Below are positions 34,536 to 50,200 of a stretch of DNA of 64,000 nt, one piece after another (within the stretch, counting starts at the first letter, position 1; each line of letters starts with the position of its first letter). The stretch is taken from positions 14,761,291 through 14,825,290 of the forward strand of contig CM055906.1 in NCBI GenBank assembly GCA_029582155.1, written 5' to 3'. The notes beneath the pieces are model-generated. The model saw nothing but the letters and a program-made list of their open reading frames with translations, was not told where the DNA came from and made no database searches. Made by a program: the position numbers and the translations under genes. The DNA comes from Panopea generosa. Taxonomy: Eukaryota > Mollusca > Bivalvia > Adapedonta > Hiatellidae.

Positions 34536-35218
34536 TCAGTTTGGTTCCGTTGTATTGCTTGTTGGTGAAGATAATTCCTTTTTGTCCGAGAGACTCATCT
34601 TCATGTAATGGCCGTCATCTACCACAGGTGGTTTTTCACTTGTGTTACTTAATGGAGAAGGCAGTTCCTTCTGATCCGAGAGACTCATTGACATGTAATG
34701 GCGGTCATCTGTCACAGTTGGTTTATCACTTGTTTCACTCTGTGGCATCACATCTGCCACTTCATCATAATCATGTTTTTGAGAGCCTGATGCCACTTGT
34801 ATCACTGTTCTGTTAGCACCAGGCTGCTGAATCACTGAATATGGATTAGATTCATTGATCACTTCACCATCTCCGTCCCTATCCAAATATGAGTATCCAG
34901 GATTATCATAATGAGGAGATAGAACTCTGGTGGTCTGATTCCCACCTTGGTTTGTATACTGAACACGTGGGACTTCCGGTGTAGGAGCCAAATTTGCAAG
35001 TGGATTTGTAGCTATAAAAGCACCATCATGATGCTCTGAAACAATTGTATTGTCAAAATTTAACTTTGATGCTTCAAGCTTCTTTTGTTGCCGACGTTTG
35101 ATATAAAAGCAGATCGCAATGACAGCGATGATGATGAGGATAATGAATACCAAAACAACAATAACAACTGCGATGGTGTCTACTTGTTTTTCCACTACAG
35201 GGGACTTGGTAGGTGCCT
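34536..35218 (-). CDS. transmembrane and cytoplasmic-tail exon of the SRCR receptor
   Basis: The acceptor is TCTTATTGCAG and the stop TGA at 34536-34538. After a short stalk (EAPTKSPVVEKQ) comes a helix of about 26 apolar residues from TIAVVIVVLV to AICFYI, then KRRQQKK. The tail has DNPGYSYL (an NPxY and a YxxL), NPYSVI, HDYDEV, and two YxxM motifs (RHYMSM and GHYMKM). The YxxM motifs lie in a tandem duplication of about 30 residues, each with DD-x-HYM-x-MSLSD-x-KEL. YxxM is the p85/PI3K SH2 site in known receptors and NPxY binds PTB domains or clathrin adaptors, so this tail is built to signal or be internalised. The signalling partner is inference. Confidence 0.95.
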
Positions 35219-38200
35219 CTGCAATAAGAATTTGAACAAAAATATTTTATTGAAACAAGAGGTCCAAATAGGCCTAAGTAGCTCATCTGATTTTTACTCA
35301 TTATTTCTTTTGAAATTTTGAATGGAATGAGACTATGAAGAACTTATAGATGAGAGAATGGGAATTATGTGTTTTCCCATAGCATTTCAATGTAAAAATC
35401 AAGGTCTCTTTAGCACCTTAATGGTACCTTGCCCCTTTATTTGAAAAACATAGAACCTCTGCTCATATGGATCCTTTATACCAAATACATGTATGGAGAA
35501 ATTTTGCTAATCAGTTCTTAGGAAGTAGATTTTATTTTTGAAAAATCGCAATTGTATCCCTTTTTGGGACACTGCTGGTCTTATGAATATGAATATCAGA
35601 TCCACTTTAAAGGACCCAGTCACAACTGTTATGACAAAACAATCATATAATAACATCTCAAGATGAGTAAATCAATTCCTAAAATAAATGTGAAAATTTA
35701 CTGTTTTCTTATTGTATTAATGGGCCCTAAAGAAAATTAGCTCTTTTATTTGAAATCCTTATTCATGAGAATCAGCTATACAAAAGAAGAACACATTTGG
35801 CTACTGTCACTTCTTGAGAAGATGTTTGAAAACTCACATTTTTTCCCTTTCTGAGCCCCTTCTGAAAATTAAATCCCCTTATTCAATGATTGAGATTTTA
35901 AAATACATGAAAAAGTAGATTAAAAAAGAGGTTTTCCTGTTTCCTCTTAGTATTCTGATAAAAGAATCAAAGTATCCTTACTTGGCCTCAAGAGACCCTG
36001 ACCCGCTCATATGAACACACTTGCAACCTCCCCTCATATGAACCATTAAACCAATTATGAACAATTCTTGCTCGTCTGTTCTTGAGAATTTTTTTTTTTG
36101 AAATTTCACATGTTTATCCCATCTTTTGCCCATTGTGACCTCTTATGAGTATAAATCCTTTTTAAAAGCTCCAGTCTCAACTGTTATGACTAAAAAATTC
36201 TACAATCTCAAGATGATTTAAAAAATTCTTAACATATATGTACAAATGTATATGAAAATCAGAGGATTTTCCTGTTTCCTATGTAATAATACAAGTCCCT
36301 TAACTGGGCTCCAATGAACCCTTGCCCCTTCGTTTGACCAAATTTGAAACCCCTTCTATAAATGTTACAGCAGTTAACAGTCTTTGTAATATGATGTCAC
36401 TGTAGTGTTAACTGCTCCAGCAAAAAATTACTTTTCTTATACACAATCAGTTGCTTCACATCATCAAAAATGTTTAAATTATAATCAATTTCCAATCTTG
36501 AAAAATTGTAGTTGTAGGCTTTTTTTCATTAAAAATTATGCCTTAAACTAAAAATGACTGTTCATGGATATACGTTCATTGGAAATGAACAACAAAGGTT
36601 CAATAAAGGAGTGATCTCAATAATGTAAATATTGTAAACTGTCTTTAGAATAAATGTTATAGATGTTAAAGTTACAGTTATCCTGTATTTTAATTTAGTG
36701 CTAAATTTAAGTTATCATGCTCACCTGTGGTTTGTATCAAGAATCCGTAGCAGACGACAGACGCGTAAACATTAGAATTGCATGTCTCCTCTACGAGACA
36801 GTCTGTGACATCAGTCTCATTGCCAGAACACTGCACCTGTAATGTGCAAATATAAAACATAGTTCAGACTGAACTTGAATATTAAATAACTCACAAATCA
36901 ATACATCAAATTAAAATATCCAAAGACATCTTATACTACTTTTGCATTGTTTGTGTCATTTGTACCACTGTACTCTCATTTGTATCCATACCCAGCTCCC
37001 CCTCCAAACACACAAACCAAACCTCTCTATATAATACACTTTATTAATACCTAACAATGGACAAAAAAAATAAAAATTTTTTTATAAAAACACATCCAAA
37101 AATATTAAAACTAAAATTTCTTTACACTAAAAAAAATAAAAAAAACAATGTATGGAAATATTTGTAAAAATCATATGAATATGTATGTATGCATACTTTT
37201 TCCATGGGTGTAGGGTGTGGTTGGATTGTGGGTTTATTTGCTGGGCTCCACACCCTGGTGGATATAGTGAGGAAGCTACCCACTTATTAGGAAGTATATT
37301 TATTTACAACGAAGCGGTGTTCTAGGGATACAGCATTCACCTTGCATCCGGAAATAGGTTGTGGGTTCAATCTCCAACCGTGTCATATCAAAGATTTGAA
37401 GAATGGTACTAGAAGCTACCTTGCTTGGTGTTTAGCATTTAAAGGATAGTTCTAGGTTCCGGTCGGCCTGGTGTCAGTATAATGTGACTGGGTGGGATAT
37501 CATACCATACGTCTGCAGTATGATATTCCAGTGTGGCAGTGCTTTGGAAACTGTCTTGAGTACACACCGTCGCTTAGATATAACTGAAAAATTGTTGAAA
37601 GCAATGTTAAACACCGTACAACAACATATTCATTAAATGTCATTTACATCACTGACTGCATCTGCACTTACCTTATGTGTATTCAACAGTGGATATTTAA
37701 GTAATGGACCATGATCGCTTATCTGTGTCTGACCATCTATAAATCCCAGCTCCCTACAGGCCACCTTGGCCGAAGTATCATTGAAGTCCTCCGAGCACAT
37801 GGTGTACCAGTTACCATCTCTGTAAAACAGCACAGCACCACTGCTTGTATCACGTCCAGCACCCGTCGATAACTTCACTGCAAAACACAATGGGTAGGTT
37901 ATATGCTGGAATTCATATATACATGGATATGATATATTTTACGATAATTGTGTTCCAATTTTTCAACATCATAACTTATGTATGGAGATATGCTTTAAAA
38001 GGATGTTTTATTTGTTAAATTTAACCTTGTTTATATTACATTGATTACGTAACAAGTTCTTACAATGTAGTCAAATCACGTTCTAAGTTTTCCTAGATAG
38101 AGCCAGTACTAAGTGGAGCACATCAGAAGGTCGTGGGTTCGATCCTTCCCGAGCATGGCTTTGTACAGTGTCCTTGAGAATGACACTTTTCCCCAATATG

Positions 38201-41200
38201 CTTACATGTAGTACTGGTTCTACCCAGGATGACTTTTTTAAAGTTTTTATTCCAGTTTATTTTTATAGTAGTACAAGGATACCATAGTTTTTATGAATGA
38301 AAATCTCATAGCACGAGGATTTTATTTTTCTCTGTACCAGGTAAAAATATACAGAAATCCTTGTCACGTATGCAAGAATGTAAGATTCTTACCTGATGTA
38401 TAACAAAAGGCTCCAGCATCCTTCTGGTGTAAAGCGCAGGCTGATGTCGTAGATATTCTCCAACCAGATGATAAACAATTATTCAACATTCCCTCACTTC
38501 CATCACACTGAAAATTGGCCTCCCATACAGGCCCATCCAAAGTTACATTGAGAACCTTGTTGTACACTTCCCCGGTCCTGAACCCCAGCATCGTACATAG
38601 GACATGGGCATCAGCATTCTCCCAGTGGAGGTTACATAATGAACGCCATTCTCCATTAAGTGTTATAACAACATTACCGTAACGAGGCTCGCCACTGCCC
38701 TCTAGTCTGTAGAACACACCTAAAATAAATTAAAGTGACCAGGAATTATCAAAAACACAGATGACAGGGTCATTTATTGTTGATCAGGACTATATAAAGT
38801 TACCTTTTTGTTTATTTCCTGAGAGCTTCAACACCAATTTCAAATCCTATTAATTGTACTCTTACATGTTTTATTTATGTTGAAGCTGGGCCCGATTATC
38901 TCAGTCAGTAGCATGTCTGACTATCAATCCAGAGGTCATGAATTCGATTCCCGGCCCAGCTTTAGTCTCCGTGATGATTGATATACAACATTGCATCTCA
39001 CTTTCATTCGTCTTTCACTACTGTTTCAAGAGTGGGAAAGTTATCAATTACTTGCAGAGATGGGGTGTGCTTGAGTACTGGTTAACCATCCAGGATCCCA
39101 GGAAACAGGTTATGTTAACTGATCATCTGTTAGCCCTCGATGGCATAAAAATGACGCTAAATATTCAATCAACCATGTATGTTGAAAATTGTATTCAACA
39201 GTACGTTTAAGCTTATTAAAGAAACAGAAAAAGTCATGCCTGTTGTAAAACTTCTGTTTGTTCATTTAATTAAGGACCTTTAATAAACAGATACAAAACT
39301 TGTATTCTGGATTTAATGTTGATAAAATAACATGTGAGGGATTGCAACATAAAATAAAAATCTTATGTAATCCATTTGTTTAATTATGTGTCATACGTGT
39401 AAAATAATTATCTTCAGTTAAAACATTGCAGTTTGAAGCAAATCTTCAAATATATTTTGTTGTTTATTCAGTTGCAATATATAACTTTTGTAATCAGATG
39501 TATTTCAACATATTGCTGGAAATTGTTTGCTTTGTAAAAAGTTTAATGTTGCAAAACAAATTTTAATTTTTATTTTTAAGATGAATGGACGCGCAATAAT
39601 TGAAAATGTGACATTGCAAAATTTTGTGTGAATACGCAAAATTTCATAAAATTTCAATTAGTTTCTTTTCCTTCTCTATATAATTTCTTGATTTACTGTT
39701 TAACTACAACAATAATTCAGGAAAACTGTTTTTATAAAAAAAATATGCCAGATGTTAAAAATTAGATTTTATGTGACTATAGTGTTTGTCAGCGTAAATC
39801 AATTAAATCAATGTTGTGAACAAGCATAAGTAGTTATCATCATGTCAGTCTGGATTAATTAGTGTAATTGATGCACAAATTAGAGGTGGTCACAACTGGA
39901 GAAAACATAACGTCCAGATTTAGTTTTTTAATCAATTGTTATAACAAATGCACTATATTGGGACCCAAGTGCACTATATCGGGACACGAGTGCACTATAT
40001 CCGAACCCAAGTGCACTATATCGGGACTTAAGTTCACCATATCGGGACCCAAGTGCACTATATTTGGACTAAAGTGCACCATATTGGGGCCCAAGTGTAC
40101 TATATTGGGACCCAAGTTCATTATATCTGGACCCAAGTGCACTATATCGGGACTTAAGTGCTCCATATCGGGACCCAAGTGCATTATATCGGGACCCGAG
40201 TTCTCTATATCAGGACCGCAGTGCACTATATCAGGACTCAAGTGCATTATATCAGGACATGAGTGTACTATATCAGGACTGGAATGCACTGTATAGGGAC
40301 CCGAGTGCACTATATAAGGACCCAAGTGCACGTTATCAGGACCCAAGTATACTATATAAGGACCCGAGTGTACTGTACAGGGACCCGAGTGCACTATATG
40401 GGGACCCAAGTGCACTATATCAGGACCTCAGTGTACTATATCGGGACCATAGTGTACTATATCAGGACCCGAGTGTACTATATTGGGACCATAGTGCACT
40501 ATATCAGGACCCGAGTGAACTATATCGGGACCATAGTGTACTATATCGGGACCATAGTGTACTATATTGGGACCCGAGTGCACTATATCGGGACCTGAGT
40601 GTACTATATCGGGACCGTAGTGTACTATATCAGGACCCGAGTGCACTATATCGGGACCCGAGTGCACTATATCGGGACCCGAGTGCACTATATTGGGACC
40701 ATAGTGCACTATATCAGGACCCGAGTGTACTATATTGGGACCATAGTGCACTATATCAGGACCCGAGTGTACTATATTGGGACCATAGTGCACTATATCA
40801 GGACCCGAATGCACTATTTCGGGACCATAGTGTTCTATATCAGGACCAGAGTGCACTATATTGGGACCATAGTGCACTATATCAGGACCCGAGTGTACTA
40901 TATCGGGACCATAGTGTACTATATCGGGACCATAGTGTACTATATCAGAACCCGAGTGCACTATATGGGGACCCAAGTGTACTATATCAGGACCCGAGTG
41001 TACTATATCGGGACCATAGTGTACAATATCAGGACCCGAGTGTACTATATCGGGACCATAGTGCACTATATCGGGACCCGAGTGTACTATATCGGGACCA
41101 TAGTGTACTATATCAGGACCCGAGTGCACTATATTGGGACCATAGTGCACTATATCAGGACCCAAGTGCACTATATCAGGACCCGAGTGTACTATATCGG

Positions 41201-44200
41201 GACCATAGTGTACTATATCAGGACCCGAGTGCACTTTATCTGGACCCGTGTGCACTATTTTGGGACCCGAGTGCACCATATCGAGACCCAAGTGTACTAT
41301 ACTGGGACCAGAGTGCACTATATCAGGACCCAAATGCACATACCGTATATTTAGGGTCAATGAGCGAGTCACATCATTTATATAAATATCAGTTAACTAC
41401 CTTCGTTGTCATAGCAGATGACACCTGCATGACTGAGTCCATTTGTGCACCGTGTCACCTTTCCAAACTCTGTGAGTGGGCACTCTCCCAGCCTTTTCTC
41501 AGATCCAGTACACTTTACATCTGATGTCCAATATGGCCCAGAAGTTGACCTGAAATAATTATCATTTCTTTACAACAACTTAGCAAACATATTCATAATG
41601 TTGCTTAATTAAAAAATCTTCTAATTAATCCACCTGTCTTCATTTCTATTACAGTTATTTGGTGCCACAAAATGGAAATAGGGGGTTAGTAGGAAAAGGA
41701 TTTCAAGCCTATTTAAGGATATTTTACATTTTTTACAGGTGTGCCTCTCCCCTGGATGACAATAAATATGCTTCCAGAAGAGAGACTTTGTACAAGCTAG
41801 AAACAGATTTCTTCTCAAAACTGTTGTTATGTGTCACTGTATATTACTACTATTCCTGTATTTCCTGCTTTGAACATATTTATTTAATTGATGTAGTGAA
41901 TTTGGCATATTTGAATTTTTAACAAAATACAAATTGTAGATTTAACAAATAATGGTAATATGTTTACTTTTGTTAAGTTTAAATATTTACATCATTCACA
42001 CAATGACAATTATTTTGATATTAAACATGGTTCTAATATTTTGGAAGAGAAAAACCTGTGAAAGTCAAATTGTCCAAATTTGCTCCATAATATATAATAT
42101 CTTACCTAGCTGCATGATAAGCCATGCCTCTTTTGTAACCCAGTTCACGACATGCAACACTTGCATCATTTCCATCCCAGCCATCCATACATATACTGCC
42201 CTCTATTCCCAGGTATGTCAGTATCAAGTTGCCCGCATACGAATCTGGTTTTGTTAGGTTCAGGGTATAATCTATAAAGCAAATCATACCAGAAATGTTT
42301 AAATTCAGACGTTTAATGCAGGTATTTCTTGTGATACCATTACCGGAGATGCATAAATGGAGATTAGTTCCTGCAGGTTTATCTTGTGATACCATTACCA
42401 GAGATGCATAAATGGAGATAAGTTCCTGCAGGTTTATCTTGTGATACCATTACCAGAGATGCATAAATGGAGATTAGTTCCTGCAGGTATTTCTTGTGAT
42501 ACCATTACCGGAGATGCATAAATGGAGATTAGTTCCTGCAGGTTTATCTTGTGATACCATTACCAGAGATGCATAAATGGAGATAAGTTCCTGCAGGTAT
42601 TTCTTGTGATACCATTACCGGAGATGCATAAATGGAGATTAGTTCCTGCAGGTTTATCTTGTGATACCATTACCAGAGATGCATAAATGGAGATTAGTTC
42701 CTGCAGGTTTATCTTGTGATACCATTACCAGAGATGCATAAATGGAGATAAGTTCCTGCAGATATTTCTTGTGATACCATTACCGGAGATGCATAAATGG
42801 AGATTAGTTCCTGCAGGTTTATCTTGTGATACCATTACCAGAGATGCATAAATGGAGATTAGTTCCTGCAGGTATTTCTTGTGGTACCATTACTGGAGAT
42901 GCATAAATGGAGATTAGTTCCTGCAGGTATTTCTTGTGATACCATTACCAGAGATGCATAAATGGAGATATGTTCCTGCAGGTATTTCTTGTGATACCAT
43001 TACCAGAGATGCATAAATGGAGATTTGTTCCTGCAGGTATTTCTTGTGATAACATTACCAAAGATGCATAAATGGAGATATGTTCCTGCAGGTATTTCTT
43101 GTGATACCATTACCAAAGATGCATAAATGGAGATTAGTTCCTGCAGGTATTTCTTGTTATACCATTACCAGAGATGCATAAATTGAGATCAGTTCCTGCA
43201 GGTATATCTTGTGATACCATTACCAAAGATGCATAAATGGAGATTTGTTCCTGCAGGTATTTCTTGTGATACCATTACCAGAGATGCATAAATGGAGATA
43301 TGTTCCTGCAGGTATATCTTGTGATACCATTACCAGAGATGCATAAATGGAGATTGGTTCCTGCAGGTATTTCTTGTGATACCATTACCAGAGATGCATA
43401 AATGGAGATTTGTTCCTGCAGGTATTTCTTGTGATATCAATACAAGTGGTGTATAAATGGAGATACTGTTTTGTGATATTGATATGAGGGATATAATATA
43501 TGGGGACTAGATATTTCGTACCATAGTTGAATTTTTGGCCTGTTATACAGTGTATTTTATTTGTTAATTTATACATATATTTCCAATTAAAAATGATTAC
43601 CTGTTGATTTTGGTCCAGTATAACAAGCCACAGCTGCATAGTTCTTACCACAAGCTTCTGTTTGAGCAGGAGTATCGTGATCACAGTCGGTGAACTGTTT
43701 TTCACTGCCTGTAATAAAATAAACACTTGATGTCTATAATGTGTAGTTTATGTGTTTAGATAATCTGCCACATATATTCTATATGACAATCCTGATAATG
43801 GATGTAATCCACTGACAAAACATGTTGTATGATGTTTATCATCACCTTCAACACAATTGTTCAGTTTTATTATGACAGTGTCTACTTGAGACATTATTCT
43901 AAGCAAAGTTACTACAATGGAGTATCATGCCACATTGCATGGCATGATATCCCAACTAGTCGCATTATACTGACACCGGGCTGACCAGACTTAGAATGCT
44001 GAGAGCCAAGTAAGGAAGCTTATAGTACCATCAAACCAATAACCTTGCACATGTGAGGTGGACAATCTACTCCTCGACCACTGCTACAAAACATAATTTT
44101 TACTGTTTTACTCTTTGATACACATATAACAGCCTTGTGCATGCATTCTGTACCCCCAGCTGATTCCTTCCGTCCCCTTGCCCCTCCCTGCCCAATAACT

Positions 44201-47200
44201 AAATTATCACCCCATATATTTACACTTTTATGTGAGAAAAAACTAAATAGATGATTCCTCAATCTCTATGATGTGTGCATGAAATGTATTTTGTTCAAAC
44301 CAGTACACTACATTTATTGTTAAAAAAACAAAAGTGAAACATTTTTGGTTTTGCTGGTCAATTCTTAATACACCTGGGGGATGAGTGAAAATTCATTATT
44401 GCCTACTAGACATGAACAAATTTTTTACAAGGATGGAAAGTTGACATCTTACATCCTCTCAATGTGTTTTTCCTTGTGCTAAGAAGTGAAACACATGTGG
44501 TGAATGATGTAAATTATAAGATTTAACATCTTAAAAGTGATTGTGAAAAAATATGATGTTGAATTCAATTGGAATAATCAATGAATGTGTTTTGTATGCA
44601 AGAAAAGAATCATTTTCAGTTTGGCTAGAAAAGTCCTTCCCTTCGGATATCTGTTTTCATGTGGACTCGCCAGAGCCTCATTCCTTCCAAAACAGTTATG
44701 GCTCGAGAATGAATTGTTTATCTGAGCCTGAAACCAATGAAAAATTCTTATAAATTAAAATGTCAACTTAGTACAGCATATTTTGGCTGTTTAGAGGGAA
44801 AGTAATGTAGATAATGTGCCATTAAAGGAACCACTGACAATTACTGACTGGACTGGTGTATGACGTAATGTAAATACAAGGTATGGACAGACTGTTGAAC
44901 AGACCCAGCTCTCCTGCGGGTCTGTTACATAGCAATGAGATTTGAGCATGTTGATTGGTCAGTTGTTTCAGGGGAAGTTAAATGACATCACATTTTGGTA
45001 AGCATTAAATAGCCATGAACCATGGGACAGACATAAAACTATTTGATTTTTTATTCAGGTTGAACAGACCGGATTCAGGATATATCAGGGGTTGAGGTAG
45101 ACTAAGGTTGGAGCAATATTAGACAGGCCCATGTATCAGTCTCAAACATCTTCTCACCTGTACACCTTACGTTAGTCATGACTGGTTCACCTTCTATTTG
45201 ATCAACAGGTGCACAACACAAAACCAGTCCAGAGTCGTGTCCAAGGCTACGACAGGCAACGTCTGAAATAAGCCACACATTTTGTTGTAAATGGCAATTT
45301 ATGTGTTCAAAATCCAAAGACAGAGCTTAAAAAAACACCATTTAATCATTTTGGGTCACTTTTATGGAAGAGTTTGCCTGCTGGAATTTGACCTAATACA
45401 TACCACATCATTATTTATAAAAAAAAAAGTTGTCTCCTCTCATCCCTATGATCCATTTACAAAACAACAGTTGTCTTCCCTCAACCCTATGATCCATTTA
45501 CAAAACAACAGTTGTCTCCTCTCATCCCTATGATCCATTTACAAAACAACAGTTGTCTTCCCTCAACCCTATGATCCATTGACAAAACAACAGTTGTCTC
45601 CCCTCACCCCTATGATCCATTTACAAAACAACAGTTGTCTTCCCCCACCTCTATTATCCATTTACAAAACAACAGTTGTCTCCCCTCATCCCTATGATCC
45701 TAAGTGTATCAATGGTGTCAACTGTAGTTAAAATAAATCAATGAAAGATCTGAAGCTACTTGCACATCTATCCACATCTGTCCGCCATACTGATGTTGTG
45801 CATACAATTTCCAGGTTATTCTTGAACAACTACAAGAGGAGTTGATGTAGTACCTCTACTGTAAGTATTGCTCGGTATATATCTTAATTAAATAAAAAAA
45901 CATCTCTGATTATTTCTCATAATGTTTTTGTTTATCTAGGTCTATCCTTCTTCAATTCCTTCTTTAATTTCTCTTCAGTGTCGTAGTTTTTTCTCCTTCT
46001 ATGAGAAAGTGTGTTATTTACATGTACATGTACATTTGTTATCTATCCAATATAACAGAAGATCAGGAAATAAATTCATTAACAAAATGTTACCTGCATC
46101 ATTTTCATCAAAGCCACTGGCACACACAGGCCCATTGTTAACTCCCTTGGATGTGTAGACAGCACCGTATGTTCCTGGTACACCTCCTTCAAGTCTCACT
46201 GAAACACATTCTCAAAATGGTATTTCTGTTTTTCCTCAGATTTTATTAACAGTTAATTATTTCCTTGAAAACTTTCATGTTTAACACTGAAAGTCATGAA
46301 AATAATATAAAGCTTTATCTTTTATACAATTGGTGCTTGTTGTCACAGGTCTCACTATATACATCCAACCAACTGTGTGACTGTTAGTAGAAAATTTGTT
46401 TGAATACTTTAGCATCATTTATATGCCGTATGAGGGGATATTCAGAAGTTTGTTGATAAATATCACAATATGAACATGACATGTTGGATTAATTTGGAGT
46501 TTTACACATATTATATTTATTATAACTTCAAACCGTATGTAAAATATGAAGAAAATATATATAAAAAAAAATATTTACATGTATTTCAAACATATTATGG
46601 ACACCTATCTGCTGCAGGTCAGATTTACGTTATGTCGTCGTTTCAGAAGTTATTTACCTACTCTTGCCCATTGCTCCACTCATACTCTTTAGCAATCGAG
46701 GAACCCTATGACCACTCTGAAGACTTACACGTTATTTATTCTTATTTATCATGTGCAAGGTATCGTAACCTATACTTAGTTCACAGCATAGTTCATGAAT
46801 TGTATTACGGCGATCTTTATTGGGGCACCTTTTACCATGTTGACGTGACGTTGAAGCGATTTTGACACAGGGCAACCACAAATGCACAACAATAACTTTC
46901 TCTGAGCTTTACTAAGCATATATATTACCTGGATCAGTTTTTTGATAATATTGACACAAAACGGTATTTTGGCTCGTTGTTTCACCTTTTGCCCCTCAGA
47001 CAGAAGTTTTGCTTATGAACGAGTTTGCCTTTTTTATGTAACTCCTAACATTTGCATGCCATACTATTACTGGAATGACCTATGTAAACATTGATGACGT
47101 GTGCTCAATTATAAATATATGATTTACCGTGAGTTTTACAGGGAAATCATTGTTATTTTTCATATATTTATCTGATGATTAGTTAACTTAACCATTCTTT

Positions 47201-50200
47201 TCTTGGACCCTGAAAGTTAACCAGTACTTGAGCATGCCCATTTTGGCAGATTACTTTCCCATTTGAATCAGCGATGAGAGACAAATGACAAGACATAATG
47301 TTGATTTCCAGTCGTCATGGAGACTGTGATTGGACTTACTTCTGCTACCCTTTCAATATGTACTCTTGGTCTCTTGCTAATGTGATTAATGTTATAATAT
47401 GTATTAAAATGATGTATGGTTTTGAATAAATACTGTTTAAACTAACCAGACAAATTATCGAATGACATGTCAGGTGCAGATTAAGGATTAAAGATTATAT
47501 GGGGGCATGGAACTTTGGCAAATGCTTGGTAGATATTAGTACGATAGCAATTTTAAGTGGTGGAGACATATCTAAATTTAGAGGAGGCATAATGCAAGTT
47601 TTCCATTTTAGGGTCATACATGTGCTATAGATTTATACATTTATTCCTGTTCAAGTAACATTTATTTGTTTGATAAGATCTGAAGAAAGAGTTATGTATT
47701 ATTAGCAAGATTTTTTTTTTATATTTTGCATGACAGACCAAGTCTTACACTAGCTTTTGACAAGATGAAAGTAAGAAAAAGTACAAAACATAAAATGCAA
47801 CTATAGAAACGTCAAATAGTAACACGTATGTTGTAAACTAGTCACCATTCAGTTTGGCAAAGAAACATCACTTCGCTGCCATTTTGATATTGTTGTTGAT
47901 TACTGTTCATATTGGAGATTTTATGGTGAAATTTGTTTGAAGCATGATTTTAGTAAAGTTCTTTTTTTTCTTCTTCTTCTACTCAATTTTCACTTAGATT
48001 ATGTAAAACAAATACAGTAGAACTTTGATGACTCAAACACGAAAGGACTGGACAAAATAGTTTGAGTAAAGGATTGTTCGCACCAAGTACACGTATTGTT
48101 TACCATACCATACATGTACATGTATAAACATCAAAATAGGAATTCCTCTGGGACAAGTTCCGTGTTTAAGCCAATGAATTTCTACTGTATAAAAACAATG
48201 GCCGTACCTGCAGTAAAACAAATAACACGTGCCAGATCGGCTTCCCTGCCTGTATGTCTACTAGGGTCCCAGACCCCGGGGCACTGTAATATGGAGTCCT
48301 CTGTCCCCACACACGATATATCAGTTACTCCATATGCACCATAACCAGGACTATAAAAAATAAAACTTGTTATGAATAAATAATCTGTCTGGTGCGATGT
48401 AAATCATAATAAAATACTTGAAAAGTCAGTAACTGTACTAGAAGCTACCTTGCTTAGATCTCAGTATTTAAAGGATATTTCTAGATCTGATCAGCTCAGT
48501 GTCAGTAAAACATGACTGGGTAGAGTATTATATATATAAGCATGACTGTCACAGTGTAACTGTCTCATAATATAACTGAAATATTGTGATGTAATAACAA
48601 CCAATCAATTACAAGTACCAATATTCAAAATATGCATGTTGGATTCATTTAAAATGTGCATGTTGGATTCATTTAAAATGTACCAGTATTCAAAATATGC
48701 ATGTTTGATTCATTTAAAATGTACCAGTATTCAAAATATGCATGTTTGATTCATTTAAAATGTACCAGTATTCAAAATATGCAAGTTGGATTCATTTAAA
48801 ATGCACCAGTATTCAAAATATGCATGTTGGATTCATTTAAAATGTACCAGTATTCAAAATATGCAAGTTGGATTCATTTAAAATGCACCAGTATTCAAAA
48901 TCTGCATGTTGGATTCACTTTAAATGCACCAGTATTCAAAATCTGCATGTTTGATTCATTTAAAATGTACCAGTATTCAAAATATGCAAGTTGGATTCAT
49001 TTAAAATGCACCAGTATTCAAAATCTGCATGTTTGATTCATTTAAAATGTACCAGTATTCAAAATATGCAAGTTGGATTCATTTAAAATGCACCAGTATT
49101 CAAAATATGCATGTGTGATTCATTTAAAATGTACCAGTATTCAAGAAATGCATCTTCAATTCATTTAAAATGTACCAGAATTCAAATATGCATATTTGAT
49201 TCATTTAAAAAGTACCAGTATTAAAAATATGCATGCTTAATTCATTTAAAGTATTCAAAATATGCATGTTGTATTTATTTAGAATGTACCTTTATTTAAA
49301 ATGAGCATATTGTATTCATTTTAAAAGTACTGGTATTTAAATCAGCATGCATGATTCATTTAAAATAGACCAGAAATAAAAAACAACATGCTTAATATTC
49401 ATTTAAAATGTACTGGTATTTAAAATCAGCATGTTTAATTCATTTAAGATTAACTGGTATTTAAAATAAGCATGCATGATTCATTTAAATAAATTTGGTT
49501 CATTTAATATCAATTTGATGCATTTCAAATCAGCATCAGTTTATACAATTAACATGATGCCTTTAAATTCAGTTTGTTACATTTTTAATTGGCATCAATT
49601 ATGCATATTAAAATCAATCTTATGCATTTAAAAATCAATTTAATGCATATTTAATTAAATCTGATGCATTTCAATACCAATTTGATGCATTTAAAAACCG
49701 CATAATTTATGTATTCAAAAATCAGTATGAAGCATATAAAATCAGTTTAAAAAACAAATCTGTTAAGTTACCACAATGTTTTGTGATGTAAACAGAATGT
49801 AAACAGAAGAAATGTGTTAAGTTAACATAACGTTTTGTGATGTAAACAGAAGAAATGTGTTAAGTTAACATAACGTTTTGTGATGTAAATAGAAGAAATG
49901 TGTTAAGTTAACATAATGTTTTGTGACGTAAACAGAAGAAATGTGTTAAGTTAACATAACGTTTTGAGATGTAAACAGAAGAAATCAGTTCAGTTAACAT
50001 AACGTTTTGAGATGTAAACAGAAGAAATCTGTTCAGTAAACAGAATGTTTTGTGATGTAAACAGAAGAAATCTGATCAGTTAACATAACGTTTTGTGATG
50101 TAAACAGAAGAAATGTGTAAAGTTAACATAACGTTTTGAGATGTAAACAGAAGAAATGTGTTAAGTTAACATAACGTTTTGTGATGTAAACAGAAGAAAT

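Noticed and set aside
40259..41524. Plus-strand 421-codon and minus-strand 314-codon frames
   Set aside because: The 21-bp unit is divisible by three and keeps frames open on both strands; the plus frame overlaps the real SRCR exon at 41401-41549 on the opposite strand.
1..44000. CRISPR-like arrays
   Set aside because: The tandem repeats have no unique spacers and the window is eukaryotic with spliced genes.
46470..46865. Plus-strand 131-codon frame in an SRCR intron
   Set aside because: Composition is partly protein-like (YSCPLLHSYSLAIEEPYD) but there is no start context, splice site or family I recognise, and it is antisense inside an intron.
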